Below the pieces are notes generated by a model, which was not told the DNA's origin, did not search any database, and worked only from the letters and a program-made list of their open reading frames with translations. 37,889 nucleotides of DNA from Buchnera aphidicola (Melaphis rhois) (GTDB taxonomy: Bacteria; Pseudomonadota; Gammaproteobacteria; Enterobacterales; Enterobacteriaceae), in NCBI RefSeq assembly GCF_005080745.1, contig NZ_CP033004.1:326404-364292 (forward strand), given 5' to 3'. The position numbers and the translations under genes are program-made. Of this stretch, positions 8,094 to 18,662 are shown piece by piece (position 1 is the first letter of the stretch; each line of letters starts with the position of its first letter).

Positions 8094-9770
8094 TTAATCA
8101 GCACTTTTAGCGGCTTTAAAAGCTTCAGTCATAGCATTTGAAGGATTTTCGTTTTCTTTTTTATTATCTTGTTCTTCAATATTACGTGTTTTTTCTAACG
8201 ACGTGTTAAATATAGAAGACAAATAAATTGTTCTATTTTTTCGATCTAGATTACTTAATTTAATATTTATTTTTGTTCCAATGATGAATTTCGGCAATAA
8301 ACTATCAAGGTTCTCACAAGGCAATTCTGAAACTTTAATATATCCTTCGATAAATTCAGATAACCTAATCGTAATAATTTTGCTATCTATTTTTTTTACA
8401 ATTCCAGAAACTATGCTATCTTTTTTATGATTAAGAATGTACTGATTAAAAGGATCTTCTTCTAATTGTTTAATTCCAAGAGAAATACGTTCTCGTTCAG
8501 AATCAACCTGTAAAACTACAGCCGAAATATCATCACCTTTTTTATATTTTTTAACTGCTTCTTCTCCCGGTACAGTCCAAGATATATCAGATAAATGTAC
8601 TAATCCATCAATACCACCATATAGACCAATAAAAATTCCAAAATCAGTGATAGATTTTATTTTTCCATGTACTTTGTTTCCTTTGCTATTTATATCTGAA
8701 AATTTTTTCCATGGATTTTCCGTACATTGTTTTAGTCCTAAAGAAATACGTCTTTTTTCTTCATCAATATCTAATACCATTACTTCTACAAGAGAATTGA
8801 TATTTACAACTTTAGATGGATGAATGTTTTTATTAGTCCAATCCATTTCTGAAACGTGTACTAAGCCTTCTACACCCTCTTTAATTTCTACAAAACATCC
8901 ATAATCTGTTAAATTAGTAACTCTTCCAGTTAATTTAGTACCTTCTGGATATCTTTTTGCAATTTCTGTCCATGGATCATCACCTAATTGTTTTAATCCT
9001 AACGACACTCTTATTTTTTCCCGATCAAATTTTAGTACTTTTACTCTTATTTCATCACCTATATTGACAACTTCATTAGGATGCTTTACTCTTTTCCATG
9101 CCATATCAGTAATGTGTAGTAATCCATCAACACCTCCTAAGTCTACAAAAGCTCCGTAATCAGTAAGATTTTTAACTATTCCTGTCAATTCAATACCTTC
9201 TTGTAAATTCTTAAGTAATAAACTACGTTCTGCACTATGTTCTAACTCGATAACCGCGCGACGAGATACAACAACATTATTTCGTTTTTGATCTAGTTTA
9301 ATAACTTTAAACTCTAATTCTTTACCTTCTAAATGATTTGCATCTCGTATAGGACGTACATCTACTAAAGAACCAGGTAAAAATGCTCGTATATCATCTA
9401 ATTCTACAGTAAAGCCACCTTTTACCTTTCCATTAATTACTCCAAGAACTGTTGTAGAGTCTTTATGTGCTTGTTCTAATATTAACCAAGCTTCATGACG
9501 TTTAGCTTTTTCACGTGATAAAATCGTTTCTCCGAATCCATCTTCAATAGCATCTAAAACAACGTCAACGTAATCTCCTACTTTAACTTCTATATCTGAT
9601 TTAGAATTTTTAAATTGTTCTATTGGAATGGATGATTCAGATTTTAACCCAGCATCAACTAGTACAAAATCTTTAGTTATAGCAACAACATTACCTCGAA
9701 CAATTGATCCTGGCTTAGTTTCGACTTCTTTTAAAGACTCTTCAAATAATTGAGCAAACGATTCAGTCAT
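8094..9770 (-). CDS. rpsA: 30S ribosomal protein S1
   Basis: S1 binds mRNA at the 30S platform and helps load leaders that lack a strong Shine-Dalgarno. It has 558 residues against 557 in E. coli. Six S1/OB repeats follow each other: about 21-87, 105-171, 192-260, 277-347, 364-434 and 451-520. Repeats 3-6 show the typical pattern of G.V..L.DYG.FV.L..GV.GL.H.S. The start is set at the ATG at 9770 ([12 protein letters not shown], as in E. coli), with GAAGG about 9 nt upstream. An in-frame TTG five codons earlier would place that ribosome site inside the gene and is rejected. In E. coli cmk lies upstream and ihfB downstream; both positions are empty here. The identification is certain. Confidence 0.98.
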   Translation of the reverse strand: MTESFAQLFEESLKEVETKPGSIVRGNVVAITKDFVLVDAGLKSESSIPIEQFKNSKSDIEVKVGDYVDVVLDAIEDGFGETILSREKAKRHEAWLILEQAHKDSTTVLGVINGKVKGGFTVELDDIRAFLPGSLVDVRPIRDANHLEGKELEFKVIKLDQKRNNVVVSRRAVIELEHSAERSLLLKNLQEGIELTGIVKNLTDYGAFVDLGGVDGLLHITDMAWKRVKHPNEVVNIGDEIRVKVLKFDREKIRVSLGLKQLGDDPWTEIAKRYPEGTKLTGRVTNLTDYGCFVEIKEGVEGLVHVSEMDWTNKNIHPSKVVNINSLVEVMVLDIDEEKRRISLGLKQCTENPWKKFSDINSKGNKVHGKIKSITDFGIFIGLYGGIDGLVHLSDISWTVPGEEAVKKYKKGDDISAVVLQVDSERERISLGIKQLEEDPFNQYILNHKKDSIVSGIVKKIDSKIITIRLSEFIEGYIKVSELPCENLDSLLPKFIIGTKINIKLSNLDRKNRTIYLSSIFNTSLEKTRNIEEQDNKKENENPSNAMTEAFKAAKSAD

Positions 9771-10437
9771 AATTATGACCTTCAAATACGGTTAAAAACA
9801 TCTATGATTTATATTCAAAAAAAATAGTGTTTGTTTTATATATTCTATAATGTCCATTTCATAGATTCGTTGATATATTTAATGTTATTTAATATTCTTA
9901 TAATATGTAATATGTTTGAAATACCATTCACTCATACAAATAGAAGTTTATTATGATAACATTTTTTTAGAAACTGAGGTTAATATTATTATATTTTAAT
10001 CATGATAATTATTTATAATTTAAAGTAATCGAATTATAATTTTATTATTTTGTTAATATTATATAAAATCGTTGATTTTAATATTGTTATATTAAATAAT
10101 TTGTAAAAATGATTACATTTAAAATAAATATAATCGATATGCATATATTGTATAATTATAAAGCAATATTATCTCAAATTTAAAATATAAAATTAATTAT
10201 TTTAGAACTTTTATTTACATAATATTAAAAAAGTTTATTTTGAAATACATAAGCTATTTTGTAATAACAAGAATGTTTTATAAAAACTTTAGTTTCAAGG
10301 TGATTTAAAAATATTTTATTATTTACTTTTAGTATTTAAGTATACATAGAAATATTATATATTTTATATAGAATTTCATTAAAATGCATTTTTTTAATAT
10401 TTGTTTAAAATATATTTTAAATAATTAAGAAAATATC
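9771..10437. other. 667-nt gene-free spacer at the position of cmk
   Basis: E. coli and relatives have the order serC-aroA-cmk-rpsA. Here the aroA-rpsA interval is about the size of a cmk gene (E. coli Cmk has 227 codons) but holds no open frame. No Walker A peptide like DGPSGAGKGT could be recognised on the minus strand in any frame. The rpsA leader and promoter must lie in its left part. It most likely is an eroded cmk site. Confidence 0.6.
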
Positions 10438-11718
10438 TTAAAAACTAATACAATGTAGTTCTTTAAAATAATGTGGGAATGTTTTGTTTACACAATTTGG
10501 ATTTAAGAGAGTCACTTTTACATTGGATAATGCTATTAAAGAGAAACACATAGCTATTCGGTGATCATTATAAGTATTGATATTAGCATAAAAAAATTTT
10601 TTAGGTGGAATAATGTGAATAAAATCATTTCCTTCATTTACTATAGCTCCTATTTTTCTTAGTTCTGCAGACATGGCTGATAATCTATCAGTTTCTTTCA
10701 CTCTCCAATTATAAATATTTCGAATAATGGTCTCTCCAATAGAAAATAATGCAACCATAGCAACGGTCATAGCGGCATCAGGAATATCATTCATATCTAA
10801 ATCAATACCATATAATGTTCCTTTTTTACAACAAATAAAGTTATTACCTACAGTAATGAATGCACCCATTTTTTTAAGTATACTTGAAAACTTCACATCT
10901 CCTTGAATACTATTTTCTCCAATACCCGTAACGCATACTGATCCTCCTTTAATTGCAGCTGCAGCAAGAAAATAAGAAGCAGACGATGCATCCCCTTCTA
11001 TGAAATAATCACCAGGTGATTGATACTGCTGCCGTCCTTTAATATAAAAACAATTATAGGAGTCATTTATTATGTTTATTCCAAATTGACTAATTAATTT
11101 AAGAGTCATATCTATATATGGTTTAGATACTAAATTACCTTTTATCGTAATTTTTGAATCTATAATAGCAAGAGGTGATGCAATAAGTAAAGCTGTTAAA
11201 AACTGACTAGAAATTGAACCGTTAATTGTTATATTTCCTCCAGAAAACCCACCTTGTATATGAATAGGAGGATAATTATTTGTTTCAGAATATTTGATAT
11301 TAGCTCCACCTTGCCTTAAGGCATTAACTAAATGTTTTATAGGTCTTTCCTTCATTCTATCATCACCTGTTAATAATATATCATTATTACTTAATGATAA
11401 TATTGCAGATAATGGTCGCATAGCAGTACCTGCGTTACCTAAAAATAATGAAGTTTTTTTTTCAATATATAAAGGTTTAGCTTGTCCTTTAATTCTGCAT
11501 ACAGTATTATTATTGGACAAAACAATGTTTATTCCAAAAATTCTTAGTGTATTTAACATATATTTAGTATCATCACTAAATAATAAATTATGTAAGTATG
11601 TAGTCCCCTTTGAAATAGCTGATAACAATAATACCCGATTAGAAATGCTTTTCGATCCTGGTAAATGAACTGTTCCATTAATAAATGAAATAGGATTGAG
11701 TGTTAAAGAATTTTGCAT
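10438..11718 (-). CDS. aroA: 3-phosphoshikimate 1-carboxyvinyltransferase (EPSP synthase)
   Basis: It condenses PEP with shikimate 3-phosphate in the chorismate pathway, which supplies the aromatic amino acids aphids cannot make. It has 426 residues against 427 in E. coli. Visible motifs are PGSKSISNR (Lys23 in the substrate site), [13 protein letters not shown] (92-104, with the Gly98 and Pro103 typical of the class I, glyphosate-sensitive form), [38 protein letters not shown] with the catalytic Asp, WRVKETDRL with the catalytic Glu, and [17 protein letters not shown] sequence precedes the ATG. serC lies 78 nt upstream on the same strand, the same serC-aroA pair as in E. coli, so they are probably co-transcribed. 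Confidence 0.97.
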   Translation of the reverse strand: MQNSLTLNPISFINGTVHLPGSKSISNRVLLLSAISKGTTYLHNLLFSDDTKYMLNTLRIFGINIVLSNNNTVCRIKGQAKPLYIEKKTSLFLGNAGTAMRPLSAILSLSNNDILLTGDDRMKERPIKHLVNALRQGGANIKYSETNNYPPIHIQGGFSGGNITINGSISSQFLTALLIASPLAIIDSKITIKGNLVSKPYIDMTLKLISQFGINIINDSYNCFYIKGRQQYQSPGDYFIEGDASSASYFLAAAAIKGGSVCVTGIGENSIQGDVKFSSILKKMGAFITVGNNFICCKKGTLYGIDLDMNDIPDAAMTVAMVALFSIGETIIRNIYNWRVKETDRLSAMSAELRKIGAIVNEGNDFIHIIPPKKFFYANINTYNDHRIAMCFSLIALSNVKVTLLNPNCVNKTFPHYFKELHCISF

Positions 11719-11796
11719 TATACATCTCTCTAAAATAATTACTTAAATGACTTTATAATAAAATATGTAAAATATTTTAAAATATTGTTTTTTAAA

Positions 11797-12891
11797 TTAA
11801 CCGTGTTCTTTTTCAAAATTTTTCATAAAATTCGTTAAAGATATTACACCTTCTATTGGCATAGCATTATAAATAGAAGCTCGTAACCCTCCCACAGCAC
11901 TATGCCCATTTAAATAATGCAAACCGAACTCATGAGATTTTTTTAAAAACAATTTATGAAGATTATTATCTGTAATGGTAAACGTAACATTCATCAGTGA
12001 ACGATTATAACTAGCTACATCATTAATATAAAAGTTTGTACTATCTATCGTGTTATACAATAATTTTGCTTTTTTTTTGTTAATTTTTTCTATTTTTTTT
12101 AATCCACCTAATTTTTTAAGCCATTTTAATACCAAACCAGATAAATATAAAGAAAAAGTAGCAGGTGTATTAAACATCGAGTTATTTTTAAATAATATTT
12201 CATAATTTAAAATGGAAGGACATATATTTCTTGATTTTCCTAACAAATCTTGACGTATGATTACTATAGTTACTCCAGCCGGACCTATATTTTTTTGTGA
12301 ACTAGCATAAATAACACTATATTTTTCAAGATGTATAGTCCGAGAAAAAAGTGTTGATGAAAAATCACCTATTACAATAATATTATCATCAAATTTTGGT
12401 TCTTCGTAAATAGCAATCCCTTCGATCGTTTCATTAGGACAATAATGAAGATATGCATTTTTATTATTTATTTTCCAATCTTTCATAGGAAATATACAGT
12501 TTTTTTTATTTAATATTTGTCTAACATTAATAATATTAGGAATACAATATTTTTTACTTTCCATAGCTGCGCTATATGACCAATATCCACTGTTAATATA
12601 ATCTGGATATAAATTATTTCTTAACAAATTTATAGGTATAGCAGAAAATTGTCCTCGTGCCCCGCCATGACAAAATAATACTTTGTAGTGTGAAGGAATA
12701 TTTAACAAACTACGTATATTGCATTCTAGTTCTTCCAATATTAATGTAAATTCTTTACTTCTGTGACTAATTTCCATTACAGACTTGCCTGAATTTTTCC
12801 AATTACATAGTTCTAATCGTGCTTTTTTTAAAACTTCTATTGGTAACATAGCAGGACCTGCACTAAAATTATAAATTTTATTTTTGTCCAT
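11797..12891 (-). CDS. serC: Phosphoserine aminotransferase
   Basis: This is a PLP enzyme that converts 3-phosphohydroxypyruvate to phosphoserine; in E. coli it also serves pyridoxal phosphate synthesis. It has 364 residues against 362 in E. coli and aligns throughout: NFSAGPAMLP at the N-terminus, KVLFCHGGARGQFSAIP in the cofactor site, YCPNETIEGIAI, GDFSSTLFSR and the PLP lysine Lys200 in YASSQKNIGPAG. The C-terminus has VGGLRASIYNAMPIEGV, the substrate-carboxylate region, and ends FEKEHG like E. coli FERRHG. AGG precedes the ATG (TTAGGTAATAC). It sits 73 nt after serS and 78 nt before aroA on the same strand. It contains a run of nine A in the sense strand (12070-12078), in frame. Confidence 0.97.
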   Translation of the reverse strand: MDKNKIYNFSAGPAMLPIEVLKKARLELCNWKNSGKSVMEISHRSKEFTLILEELECNIRSLLNIPSHYKVLFCHGGARGQFSAIPINLLRNNLYPDYINSGYWSYSAAMESKKYCIPNIINVRQILNKKNCIFPMKDWKINNKNAYLHYCPNETIEGIAIYEEPKFDDNIIVIGDFSSTLFSRTIHLEKYSVIYASSQKNIGPAGVTIVIIRQDLLGKSRNICPSILNYEILFKNNSMFNTPATFSLYLSGLVLKWLKKLGGLKKIEKINKKKAKLLYNTIDSTNFYINDVASYNRSLMNVTFTITDNNLHKLFLKKSHEFGLHYLNGHSAVGGLRASIYNAMPIEGVISLTNFMKNFEKEHG

Positions 12892-12964
12892 GTATTACCT
12901 AACAATGGTTAATTTTTAATTGCATATACCTAAATAACTGAATAATTGATCAATAATTCTTTAG

Positions 12965-14257
12965 TTATAAAAATTTTAATCCTTTCATATAATCGTTTTG
13001 TAATACTTTAGGTACTTCTATTCGTCCATCAGACTGTTGATAATTTTCTAAAATTGCAGCTAATGTTCTACTGATAGCTAGCCCAGATCCATTAATAGTA
13101 TGTAAAAAATGATTTTTATTGTTAATTTTTGAACGAAATCGTGCATTTATACGACGTGTTTGGAAATCTAACATATTAGAACAAGAAGATATTTCTCGAT
13201 ATGAATTTTGTGATGGAAACCATACTTCTAAATCATAAGTTTTTGAAGATGAAAAACTTGTATCCCCTGAACAAAGCAACACTTTTCGATATGGTAATTC
13301 TAATAACGTTAATATGTTTTCTGCATGAGTTGTTAGTTTTTCTAATCTTTCCATAGAATTATCAGGATGTACAATTTGAACTATTTCAACTTTTTCAAAT
13401 TGGTGCATTCTAATTAAACCTTTCATATCACGTCCATATGACGAAGATTCTGATCGAAAACAAGGAGTATTAGCTACTAACATGACCGGTAACTGATTCT
13501 CTTTTAATATGCAATCTCGAAATAAATTAGTTAATGGTACTTCAGCTGTTGGTATTAATATGTAATTATTATTTTTAGTGTGATTAGACCGTGATTGTAC
13601 ATAAAATAAATCTGTACTAAATTTTGGTAGTTGACCTGTACCATACATGCTACTTTCAGATACTAAATAAGGAACATAAGTTTCTAAATATCCATGTTGT
13701 GTAGTATGTATGTCAATCATGAATTGTCCTAATGCGCGATGCAACAAAGCAATATTACCTTTCATAACAACAAATCTAGATCCAGATATTTTAGCTGATG
13801 AAATCCAGTCAAAACCACCTAATTTATGTCCTAATTCAACATGATCTTTTATTTGGAAAGAAAAGTTGCGTATAGATCCCCAATGATTCATTACTTGATT
13901 ATTTTTGCTTTCAAGTCCATTTGGAACAGAATCATCAGGAATGTTCGGAATATAAGTTAAAAAAATATTTATTTGCTCTAATAAATTTTTTAATTGTTTT
14001 TTAGAATGAATTAATTCGTTAATAACAATATCTACTTTTCTTTTTAAATTAGAAAAATCCTGACTATTATTTTTTTTATCTCTTATAAGATTTGAAAGCT
14101 TATTACGTTGTGATTGTAAATTTTCAGATTTTATTTGTAAAGCTTTTCGTTTTTTTTCTAAAGCAATAAACTGTTTTGTATCTAAAAAAAACCCTCTTTT
14201 TTCTAATTTTTGTGCGATATTATTAATATCATTACGTAGTAATTTAATGTTTAGCAT
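12965..14257 (-). CDS. serS: Seryl-tRNA synthetase
   Basis: It is a class II synthetase that charges tRNA-Ser (and tRNA-Sec where present). The length, 430 residues, matches E. coli. Residues 1-110 are a lysine-rich antiparallel coiled coil that grips the long variable arm of tRNA-Ser. The catalytic domain has motif 2 (FRSESSSYGRDMKGLIRMHQF, near 268-288) and motif 3 (NGSGLAISRTLAAILENYQ, near the C-terminus). The TAEVP serine-site segment (IPTAEVPLTNLF) is also intact. It lies 114 nt downstream of lolA and 73 nt upstream of serC. E. coli has rarA between lolA and serS; that gene is gone here. A substrate, tRNA-Ser(UGA), is encoded at 32952-33036. Confidence 0.98.
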   Translation of the reverse strand: MLNIKLLRNDINNIAQKLEKRGFFLDTKQFIALEKKRKALQIKSENLQSQRNKLSNLIRDKKNNSQDFSNLKRKVDIVINELIHSKKQLKNLLEQINIFLTYIPNIPDDSVPNGLESKNNQVMNHWGSIRNFSFQIKDHVELGHKLGGFDWISSAKISGSRFVVMKGNIALLHRALGQFMIDIHTTQHGYLETYVPYLVSESSMYGTGQLPKFSTDLFYVQSRSNHTKNNNYILIPTAEVPLTNLFRDCILKENQLPVMLVANTPCFRSESSSYGRDMKGLIRMHQFEKVEIVQIVHPDNSMERLEKLTTHAENILTLLELPYRKVLLCSGDTSFSSSKTYDLEVWFPSQNSYREISSCSNMLDFQTRRINARFRSKINNKNHFLHTINGSGLAISRTLAAILENYQQSDGRIEVPKVLQNDYMKGLKFL

Positions 14258-14371
14258 GTTTATATTAATTATGTATTTTAATGAAAATTATATTTTCTTA
14301 AATAAGTTAATATTAATTCAAATCAAATATTAATAAACTTATATTTTGATTAATGTTAATTTATTATATTT

Positions 14372-14989
14372 CTAATATCTTTTATCGTCTATCGTTAAAC
14401 CTGGAGAAGATGTAAAAATGAATTGATCATAATTAAATTTTTGTAATTTTTGTCCAAAAAAATAAACGATATTTTTAAATCCACTTTTTTCAACAAGTTC
14501 AATCTTTTTAATTATTCCATTACTATTAATACAAATAGAATAATATTTAACTGTTGTATTATCTTTTGGAAATAACAAAAAATAATCTTGTTTTTTAAAA
14601 ATGTCATATTTCTTAAAGAGCTTGCTATTTTTGTTAGTAAATAAAACACAGGGAGTATCTTTAATTATGTCTTTAGAAAAAAAAATATTTACTTGATTAG
14701 TCAAATAATCATGAAACCATATCGTTTTTGAATTAGAAATAATTTTGATTTCATTAGGATACATTAAATGCCAATTAAATAATCCAACTTTTTTTATTTT
14801 AATTTCTCCAATTCCAGACTGAATAATTTCTCCTGATTTATCAATAATTTGTTGTCTAAAATTCGAGTAAAAATCATGTATTTTAGCAATTCTATTTTTA
14901 AATGTTATATTTTGTGCTGATAAATCATGAATTTGTATTAAATTAAAAAAAAATAAACATTTAATCAACGTTTTTATTATTATATTCAC
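14372..14989 (-). CDS. lolA: Outer-membrane lipoprotein carrier protein LolA
   Basis: LolA is the periplasmic chaperone that takes lipoproteins from the LolCDE exporter to LolB at the outer membrane. It has 205 residues against 203 in E. coli. A hydrophobic signal segment covers about 1-25 (likely cleavage after LSA). The mature part aligns with E. coli LolA: HDFYSNFRQQI, IKKVGLFNWHLMYPNEI, SNSKTIWFHDYLTNQVN, and a C-terminus FTSSPGLTIDDKRY like FTPPQGVTVDDQRK. The start is GTG at 14989 with AGGA 7 nt upstream. Its order lolA-serS is that of E. coli; ftsK, which precedes it there, is absent. Pal (3098-3592) is an obvious cargo. Assignment rests on recognisable sequence blocks and synteny. Confidence 0.92.
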   Translation of the reverse strand: MNIIIKTLIKCLFFFNLIQIHDLSAQNITFKNRIAKIHDFYSNFRQQIIDKSGEIIQSGIGEIKIKKVGLFNWHLMYPNEIKIISNSKTIWFHDYLTNQVNIFFSKDIIKDTPCVLFTNKNSKLFKKYDIFKKQDYFLLFPKDNTTVKYYSICINSNGIIKKIELVEKSGFKNIVYFFGQKLQKFNYDQFIFTSSPGLTIDDKRY

Positions 14990-15225
14990 TATTTGATCCT
15001 AATAATATATTTTATCATGTATGATATAATATATATTATATACAAAAAATATATTTATAATATTTATTTAAAAACAGATTAATATTTCATATTAGTTACT
15101 GAATTTAATACTTAAATATTGATAATAAAATGATATTAACTCTTTATTTTACTTTATTAACTATTTTATATGGTAAAATAATTGGATAAAATCCACTTTT
15201 ATTCAACATAAATAGTAAATTATTA

Positions 15226-16203
15226 ATGAACATAGACATTACACATCATCAAAAACTAATTATTATTGGATCTGGGCCAGCTGGATATACAGCAGCTATT
15301 TATGCAGCTAGAGCTAATCTGTCTCCTGTATTATTTACCGGTATTAATCCAGGAGGGCAGTTAATAAATACTAGTACAATTGAAAATTGGCCTGGAAACT
15401 TTCCAGTCATAACTGGAACTGATTTAATGAACAAAATGCACAAACATGCAAAGTTATTCAATACTACTATCGTTCCTGAAGAAATTATTAAAGTTCGATT
15501 TAATCAAATTCCATTTTTATTAATAAGTGACACACATAAAAAGTATACTTCTGACGCAGTAGTTATTGCTACAGGAGCTACAGCTAAATCCTTAGGATTG
15601 CCTTCAGAAAAAAAGTTTATGGGAAGAGGTGTATCATCATGTGCAATATGTGATGGTTTTTTTTACAAAAATAAAAATGTAGCTATCGTTGGAGGAGGAA
15701 ATTCTGCGATAGAAGAAGCGCTATATTTATCTAATATAGCAAAAGAAGTGCATTTAATTCATCGACGAGAAAACTTGCGTGCCGAAAAAATACTGATTTC
15801 ACGATTATTAAAAAAAGTAAAAGAAAACTCTATTATATTTCACAAAAACAGTATAGTACATAAAATTTTAGGCGATAAAACTGGTGTAACCGGAATAAAT
15901 ATTATTTCTACAAACAACATGCTAGAAAAGAACTATAATATAAATGTATCTGGAGTGTTTATAGCTATTGGACACACTCCTAATACAAAAATTTTTTTAA
16001 ATCAAATTAAAATGAAAAATGACTATATTACAATTAAATCTGGAATAAATGGAAATTATACTCAAACTAGTATTCCTGGTATTTTTGCAGCAGGAGATGT
16101 AATAGATCATGTATATAAACAAGCTATTACTGCTTCTTCCAGCGGTTGTATGGCTGCTTTAGATGCAGAAAAATATCTTGATAAAGTTTCAAATTCAATT
16201 TAA
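15226..16203 (+). CDS. trxB: Thioredoxin reductase
   Basis: It is a cytosolic flavoprotein that uses NADPH to reduce thioredoxin. It has 325 residues against 321 in E. coli. The FAD-binding motif is IIIGSGPAGYTAA (GSGPAG at 15-20). The redox-active pair is Cys139 and Cys142 in CAICDG (CATC in E. coli). The NADPH fold has VGGGNSAIEEAL (156-166) followed by HRRE. The second FAD motif is GIFAAGDV near the C-terminus. No clear Shine-Dalgarno precedes the ATG at 15226, but the E. coli start aligns within a few residues. It is divergent from lolA across 236 nt and followed by infA after 73 nt. Confidence 0.97.
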   Translation: MNIDITHHQKLIIIGSGPAGYTAAIYAARANLSPVLFTGINPGGQLINTSTIENWPGNFPVITGTDLMNKMHKHAKLFNTTIVPEEIIKVRFNQIPFLLISDTHKKYTSDAVVIATGATAKSLGLPSEKKFMGRGVSSCAICDGFFYKNKNVAIVGGGNSAIEEALYLSNIAKEVHLIHRRENLRAEKILISRLLKKVKENSIIFHKNSIVHKILGDKTGVTGINIISTNNMLEKNYNINVSGVFIAIGHTPNTKIFLNQIKMKNDYITIKSGINGNYTQTSIPGIFAAGDVIDHVYKQAITASSSGCMAALDAEKYLDKVSNSI

Positions 16204-16276
16204 TTAGACATTAAGATAATGTCTTAATATTTTTATTTTTTTGATATTAATAACTTTAAATTTAGAGAATAAAACA

Positions 16277-16495
16277 ATGACTAAAGAAGATAATATTGAA
16301 ATGCAAGGCACAGTAATTGACACCCTTCCCAATACTATGTTTCGTGTTGAATTAGATAACAAACATATTGTAATTGCACACATTTCGGGAAAAATGCGAA
16401 AAAATTATATTCGAATTCTTACTGGAGACAAAGTTACTTTAGAATTAACTCCTTACGATTTAAGTAAAGGAAGAATTATATTTAGAAGTAGATAA
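16277..16495 (+). CDS. infA: Translation initiation factor IF-1
   Basis: IF-1 is a single OB-fold protein that sits in the 30S A site during initiation. Length is 72 residues, identical to E. coli, with near-identical sequence ([41 protein letters not shown], ending FRSR). The start is the ATG at 16277, which gives [11 protein letters not shown], one residue different from E. coli [11 protein letters not shown]. An AGAGA sequence lies about 9 nt upstream. An upstream in-frame extension of 12 residues from 16241 has no counterpart in the family and is not used. Its neighbours are trxB upstream and aspS 277 nt downstream. Confidence 0.98.
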   Translation: MTKEDNIEMQGTVIDTLPNTMFRVELDNKHIVIAHISGKMRKNYIRILTGDKVTLELTPYDLSKGRIIFRSR

Positions 16496-16772
16496 TAGTT
16501 ATTATATAAACGTTAACTATATACATATGTTTTTAATATATTATATAAATATATAAAAACGTTTCATTTATTTGAACACAATAATTTAAAACAATTTATT
16601 TAATAAAACATTTAAATCTACATTTAGGTTATATTATGTTTTGATATTTTTCAACCAGCTATAATCTCTAAAGTTTTATTTTAAACATACATTTTTGAAA
16701 AGTATAAATAATGTGAAGTTAAAATTATGTTTAATATTTTATATTAAGTAACCCTCAATAAAAGGATTAAAA

Positions 16773-18524
16773 ATGCGTACAAAGTACTGTGGAGAATTAA
16801 ACTTAAATCATGTAGATAAAATAGTAATATTATGTGGATGGGTAAACAAATATAGAAATTTGGGTAAAATATTGTTTTTAGACATGAGAGATAGAGAAGG
16901 AATAGTTCAAATATCTTTTAACGATTCATCTACATATTTGTTTAAAAAAGCTACTTGTTTAAAAAATGAATTTTGTATTCAAATTACAGGAATTGTTAAA
17001 GAGAGAGATGAAAAAAATAAAAATTTTAAAATATCCACTGGAGAAATAGAGGTAATAGCTTTAAAATTAATTATTTTCAATAAATCACAATCTTTACCTC
17101 TAGACTTTAACCATAAAAGTTTAGATGAATCACGTTTAAAATTTCGTTATTTAGATTTGAGACGACCTCACATGATTCATAATATAATAATGAGAAATAA
17201 AATTACTACTATTATTAGATCATTTATGAGTAAAAATAAATTCCTAGATATTGAAACACCCGTGTTAACCAAATCTACACCAGAAGGTGCTCGAGATTAT
17301 ATTGTTCCAAGTCGTATTCACAAAAATAAATTTTATGCTTTACCTCAATCTCCTCAGTTATTTAAACAGCTGTTAATGATTGCTGGAATTGATAGATATT
17401 ATCAAATTGCAAAATGCTTTCGAGATGAAGACTTGAGATCAGATAGACAACCAGAATTTACACAAGTTGATATTGAAGCTTCATTTACAACAGGAAAAAA
17501 AATACGCAACATTATAGAAAAAATGATGAAATATCTTTGGAAAAATGTTCTAAAAGTAAATTTAAAAAAATTTCCAGTTATGACTTTTGATACTGCTATT
17601 AAAACCTTTGGGACTGATAAACCTGATTTAAGAAATCCTATATTATTTGTAGATATTACAGATATTATTAAGGAAATAAAAACTGAATTATTTTTTCAAA
17701 ATAATATAAAACATGATAATATCGCAATTGCATTACGTATACCAGGAGGATCGACGTTAAGCAATAGTAAATTACAAATATATAATAAATTTATAAAAAG
17801 ATACGTCAATAAAAATTTATTTTTCATAAAAATTAATGGTAATCCACCAAACCAAAACATTGTCAGCTCTATTCTACATCTTTTTAATACTACAACTCTT
17901 AATAAATTACTCAATAAAACTTTTGCACAACATGGTGATCTTATCTGTTTTGTATGTGATATTAAAAAAACAGTAATAAATGCTATGAATAACCTAAGAG
18001 CAAAAATTGGTAATGATTTAAATATAATTGATAAAAATTCTTGGAAACCAGTATGGATAATCGATTTTCCATTATTTTCAAAAAATGAATTAAATAATTA
18101 TATCTCTACACATCATCCATTTACTGCTCCCAAAAATAAAAACCATTTAACATCTAAAAAGAAACTAAATCATATTCTTGCAGATGCATATGATCTAGTG
18201 ATAAACGGATATGAAATTGGTAGCGGATCAATGCGTATTAATGATATAGCCATGCAAAAAAATGTTTTCGATATATTAAACATTCACGAAAAAACTCAAA
18301 AAGAAAAATTCGGTTTTTTTTTACAAGCTTTGAATTTTGGAACGCCACCCCATGGGGGGATTGCTTTAGGATTGGATCGAATTGTTATGTTATTAACAAA
18401 TAGTGATAATATTAGAGACGTAATAGCTTTTCCTAAAACTACTACAGCTTCATGTTTAATGACTGAATCACCAAGCAAATTGGATATTAATATGTTTTAT
18501 GATTTTAAAAAAAAATTTAATTAA
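16773..18524 (+). CDS. aspS: Aspartyl-tRNA synthetase
   Basis: It is a class IIb synthetase that charges tRNA-Asp. It has 583 residues against 590 in E. coli. The N-terminal OB fold (about 1-105) binds the anticodon: CGWVNKYRNLGKILFLDMRD. The catalytic core has motif 1 around RFRYLDLRR-like KFRYLDLRRP, the ALPQSPQLFKQLLM aspartate-site segment, motif 2 FRDEDLRSDRQPEFTQ and motif 3 GIALGLDRIVMLL. The bacterial insertion (GAD) domain lies between motifs 2 and 3 and is the least conserved part. AAAGGA is placed about 7 nt before the ATG. It ends facing znuB, with inverted repeats in the gap. Confidence 0.98.
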   Translation: MRTKYCGELNLNHVDKIVILCGWVNKYRNLGKILFLDMRDREGIVQISFNDSSTYLFKKATCLKNEFCIQITGIVKERDEKNKNFKISTGEIEVIALKLIIFNKSQSLPLDFNHKSLDESRLKFRYLDLRRPHMIHNIIMRNKITTIIRSFMSKNKFLDIETPVLTKSTPEGARDYIVPSRIHKNKFYALPQSPQLFKQLLMIAGIDRYYQIAKCFRDEDLRSDRQPEFTQVDIEASFTTGKKIRNIIEKMMKYLWKNVLKVNLKKFPVMTFDTAIKTFGTDKPDLRNPILFVDITDIIKEIKTELFFQNNIKHDNIAIALRIPGGSTLSNSKLQIYNKFIKRYVNKNLFFIKINGNPPNQNIVSSILHLFNTTTLNKLLNKTFAQHGDLICFVCDIKKTVINAMNNLRAKIGNDLNIIDKNSWKPVWIIDFPLFSKNELNNYISTHHPFTAPKNKNHLTSKKKLNHILADAYDLVINGYEIGSGSMRINDIAMQKNVFDILNIHEKTQKEKFGFFLQALNFGTPPHGGIALGLDRIVMLLTNSDNIRDVIAFPKTTTASCLMTESPSKLDINMFYDFKKKFN

Positions 18525-18540
18525 AAATTTTTTAACAAAG

Positions 18541-18602
18541 AATAACATTTATTAATAAATGTTTAACTGAGATGTAATTATTAACATAAAATAAATGTTA
18601 TT
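18541..18602. terminator. Overlapping AT-rich inverted repeats between aspS and znuB
   Basis: Three pairings share one 138-nt convergent gap. AACATTTATTAATAAATGTT is a perfect 20-nt palindrome (18544-18563). TAACAT and ATGTTA pair at 18582-18587 and 18595-18600 and are followed by TTTTATA. AATAACATTTATT (18541-18553) also pairs with AATAAATGTTATT (18590-18602) over 13 bp. They could act as a weak two-way terminator; the AT content means chance is a real alternative. Confidence 0.45.
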
Positions 18603-18662
18603 TTATAAATATAATAATTATGTTTTTATAAGCATAAAATTTATAATATAGTAATACTTTTT

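Noticed and set aside
9771..9785. rpsA start at TTG 9785
   Set aside because: The extra five residues have no counterpart in S1 proteins and contain the ribosome site of the ATG at 9770.
11294..11668. 124-codon open frame antisense to aroA
   Set aside because: aroA is complete on the other strand with all catalytic motifs; this is a shadow frame.
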